From Candidatus Acidiferrum typicum (lineage in GTDB: Bacteria; Acidobacteriota; Terriglobia; Acidiferrales; UBA7541): a stretch of 64,000 bases of DNA. Of this stretch, positions 61,790 through 64,000 are shown piece by piece (position 1 is the first letter of the stretch; each line of letters begins with the position of its first letter). The notes below the pieces were generated by a model. It saw only the letters and a program-made list of their open reading frames with translations, had not been told where the DNA came from and ran no database searches. Location: contig DLMH01000049.1 in NCBI GenBank assembly GCA_002478115.1, positions 13,200 to 77,199 of the forward strand, given 5' to 3'. The position numbers were made by a program, and so were the translations under genes.

Positions 61790-62706
61790 TGGCGAGGCGT
61801 GAGCAGAGCGTGGCGTGGCGGGTGGCGAGTTGCGGCGTGCTGATGGCGGCGGGTGTTTGCGCGGCGGATAGCGACCAGCGCGTGGTGCTGCTGCCGCAAT
61901 TGCAGGCGGGGCAAGTGGTGAAGTACGACGTTCACGGGCACGTGCTACGCCACGTAAAAACGGTGAGCCGGGTCGCGACCATGCTGCATCCGAATGATGT
62001 GCAGCGCGATATTGCGATGCCACTCCTTTTTACCGCGAAGGAAATCCATTTGGAGAAGGGGCGGCCGGTGGTCGTGGCGCACGCGGAGTTCGATGCGGGA
62101 GAGCCCGGCTCGCCTGATAAGAACGCATCCGCAAAAGCGAACGTGGATTTCACGATTGCGGTAGACGGGCAAGTTGCGAAGGCCGAGGGCCTGGACGACG
62201 TCGCTCCGGAAATGCGGCTGGCGTGGCAATTCTGGCTTTCGCGCTTTGCGTTTGGGTGGACGCTGCCGGCGGAGGGCGCGAAGCCGGGGGATAAGTGGAA
62301 AACCGAGGAGGCGGAGAAATCGCCTTCGCCCATCGCAAATTTGGTGTGGGAGACGGAGACGACTTATGTGCAAAACGATAAGTGCCCGCTGATTCCATCG
62401 GAAACGTGCGCAAGTTTTCTGACGCGGGCGACGCTGAAGCAGAAATCGTCCGCGAAGGATGCGACGCCGGAGGATTACCGGCTGCACGAACTGCGCACAT
62501 CCGGCACGGCCAAGGGCACGGATGAGATGGTCACATATATCTCGCTGAAGAGCGGGCTGGTGGTGCGGGCTACGGAAGAAACGCAGCAGTCCATGGACGT
62601 GACCATTGCGAAAGCGGACGGCACGAATGGCGTGCATTATACGATTGAGGCGAGCAGCCGGTTTGAGACGTTGCTGGTGACGGGCAGCGATCGCGCAGAG
62701 AAATAA
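61789..62706 (+). CDS. Exported hypothetical protein
   Basis: 305 residues, GTG start at 61789 overlapping the peptidase stop (TAGTG). A signal-like stretch (VASCGVLMAAGVCAADS) and a beta-rich body follow (GQVVKYDVHGHVLRHVKTVSRV, KANVDFTIAVDGQVAKAEGL, TYISLKSGLVVRATEETQQSMDV). Two Cys in KCPLIPSETCASF could form a disulfide. No family recognised. The tight coupling to the S9 peptidase gene suggests a linked role in the periplasm, possibly as partner or inhibitor; that is inference only. Confidence 0.6.
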   Translation: MARREQSVAWRVASCGVLMAAGVCAADSDQRVVLLPQLQAGQVVKYDVHGHVLRHVKTVSRVATMLHPNDVQRDIAMPLLFTAKEIHLEKGRPVVVAHAEFDAGEPGSPDKNASAKANVDFTIAVDGQVAKAEGLDDVAPEMRLAWQFWLSRFAFGWTLPAEGAKPGDKWKTEEAEKSPSPIANLVWETETTYVQNDKCPLIPSETCASFLTRATLKQKSSAKDATPEDYRLHELRTSGTAKGTDEMVTYISLKSGLVVRATEETQQSMDVTIAKADGTNGVHYTIEASSRFETLLVTGSDRAEK

Positions 62707-62863
62707 GGAAGCAATGAAGTAGGGAGCTTGTCGGTAGCGGATCATTTCCCGATACCCGGCTTCTTGAGGGAATTGGAAGAAAAAGCAACCCCCAAAACCG
62801 CCCTCAAAAACCGGGGGTGGGGTGCCCGGCTCACTAGGTGTGGCCACAAAGAAAATTCAAACT

Positions 62864-63775
62864 TCAACGTGGCAGGTCTGAAACCTTTTCCATAATCCTC
62901 CCTTGTAAACCGAATCCTGGTGCGTACCAGATAGTAAAGTAAGCTAGACTGTCGTCTGTCTCGCTGGGGGCCATTATCTTGATGCCACGACGAAGTGTAG
63001 GAACTTCTGGTGGTTTCTTCTCCCACTTGTCGGACTGTTGGAGGTAGACCACCGTCGAGCTATCCGGCTCCGGAAGGACAACGTCCTGATTGATCCGAGT
63101 TCGTACCACAACAATAGCGAGGGCTTTCTTCCCCTTACCTTGCTTAGTCAAGCTCAGTACACGAAACTCTTCACCGTAGCCAAGAGCACGAATGTGTTGA
63201 ATAACTTCATCCTTCGCAGTCTGAGTTTCTGCATCTGTCACAAAACCGAGAGCGTCGGGGTTCGCCGCCAGTTGAGCAGTGGAAGCATCGACAGGCGTAA
63301 TGAAGGCGACGGTCAATTGTTGGTTGTGAGCATATGCGTTGAAGATGGGCTCATGCAAAAAGATAGCAGCCAGGCAGAGACCAGCGATTCCCGTGAAGAC
63401 GGACAGCCGCTTACCGAAGGCCGCCACCAACATCGCGGAAATGCCGCTGGGGACCCAACAGGAGAGCATCAGAAAAGCCCACCGATGGATAGGCAGCGAG
63501 AATCTAAACACGTAATAGGTAGATGCAAAACCAAGGATAGTTCCCAGCACAACAGCAACTAACAGGCTGCTCTTTTGCATTGTCGAGCGTCTTGGCAGCA
63601 CGACGGCGACCACTCCGAGAAGAAGTGCGAAGGGGCACGAATAGTAGACAATAGTTCGGAGCAAAGTGCTGTCGCGGCCCGGCCACAAACCAAGAAAATA
63701 ACTGGCCAATGCAATCAGAGCACTGACGGAGAACCCGATCAGAGCGGCCACTGCAAAACGCGAGAGCAATTTCAT
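62864..63775 (-). CDS. Polytopic membrane protein with C-terminal domain
   Basis: 303 residues from ATG 63775 (GGAGG 5 bases upstream). Five hydrophobic segments in the first 145 residues (AALIGFSVSALIALASYFLG; FALLLGVVAVVLP; LLVAVVLGTILGFASTYYVF; WAFLMLSCWVPSGISAMLVA; VFTGIAGLCLAAIFLH) and a soluble C-terminal domain (DASTAQLAANPDALGFVTD; IRALGYGEEFRVLSLTKQGKGKKALAIVVVRTRI). No family recognised. Lower G+C than the gene to its left and near an insertion sequence, so possibly accessory. Confidence 0.65.
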   Translation of the reverse strand: MKLLSRFAVAALIGFSVSALIALASYFLGLWPGRDSTLLRTIVYYSCPFALLLGVVAVVLPRRSTMQKSSLLVAVVLGTILGFASTYYVFRFSLPIHRWAFLMLSCWVPSGISAMLVAAFGKRLSVFTGIAGLCLAAIFLHEPIFNAYAHNQQLTVAFITPVDASTAQLAANPDALGFVTDAETQTAKDEVIQHIRALGYGEEFRVLSLTKQGKGKKALAIVVVRTRINQDVVLPEPDSSTVVYLQQSDKWEKKPPEVPTLRRGIKIMAPSETDDSLAYFTIWYAPGFGLQGRIMEKVSDLPR

Positions 63776-63910
63776 TGCAGCCTCCGGGTGCGGCATCGAA
63801 ATTGTCTAGGGGCGCGAAAAGTTATTCCGGGTCCGAAACTCCCCTGTAGTGTACCGCCGTCAACCTGGGAGTAACGCATCAATCGCAAACTGTGTCTTAG
63901 CTCCATAATT

Positions 63911-64000
63911 CTGTCACCCCTTAACGGCAACGTGAAAATGTCACCCGATGAGACAGGAGACATTCACGTTGAGTCAGAAGGAACTGCAGCGAGTGAGCGT
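63911..64000 (+). mobile_element. Left end of an insertion sequence (continues past window)
   Basis: CTGTCACCCCTTAACGGCAA at 63911 followed by a second GTCACCC word at 63940 and then a transposase start. The first bases probably include the terminal inverted repeat; the other end is outside. Confidence 0.5.
63948..64000 (+). CDS. Transposase N-terminus, ISNCY/IS1202-like (truncated by window)
   Basis: ATG 63948 begins MRQETFTLSQKELQRVSV, the usual start of ISNCY-type transposases that read (T)LS-x-K-E-L-x-R and continue into a helix-turn-helix. Only 17 codons are inside the window. TTG 63969 is an in-frame alternative. Confidence 0.55.
   Translation, partial: MRQETFTLSQKELQRVS

Overview
The window looks like chromosomal DNA of an acidobacterium (phylum Acidobacteriota). 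This is an inference from gene style: a CadC-like winged-helix regulator, an LssY_C protein, several exported glycoside hydrolases, TPR proteins, an AsmA protein, and many short palindromic intergenic repeats of a kind common in that phylum. No rRNA or single-copy marker settles the taxonomy.

Left flank (1-3574): the end of an aminotransferase gene, two small hypothetical genes, a beta-CASP metallo-beta-lactamase nuclease gene and a tRNA-Ala(GGC) gene.

Integrated element (3556-26626, about 23 kb): a 19-bp direct repeat of the tRNA-Ala 3' end brackets a tyrosine integrase, an Xre/RES toxin-antitoxin pair, an HTH regulator, a candidate oriT, a relaxosome accessory protein, a TrwB/TraD-like coupling protein, a MobF relaxase-helicase and a HigBA pair. 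The cargo follows: a mostly membrane-bound operon of unknown function, a secreted protein, a rhomboid-TPR protein, an EF-G domain IV-like protein coupled to a Tiki-like protein, and a primase-helicase of the TOTE conflict type. There are no mating-pore genes, so it reads as an integrative mobilizable element that borrows a secretion channel.

Middle (26627-38179): zinc-ribbon protein, tandem universal stress protein, GH29 fucosidase, GH35-like enzyme, Smr protein, ankyrin lipoprotein, DAHP synthase (aroF), CAP-domain protein, and an ECF sigma/anti-sigma pair. aroF is preceded by what appears to be a complete ribosome-mediated attenuator: an aromatic-rich leader peptide, an antiterminator pairing and an intrinsic terminator.

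Repeat-rich accessory region (38180-45445): clusters of palindromic repeats surround a restriction-modification locus (PD-(D/E)XK-like nuclease with HEAT-like repeats, overlapping a DNA methyltransferase gene). Next to it is a gene whose reading frame is broken in a run of ten Gs, a candidate phase-variable locus. A Nudix hydrolase follows.

Right part (45446-64000): GH2 beta-mannosidase, nucleoside hydrolase, winged-helix regulator, lectin-like/LssY_C protein, two TPR proteins, rnc-lepB, an AsmA-family protein, an S9 peptidase with an exported partner, a membrane protein, and the left end of an insertion sequence cut by the window edge.
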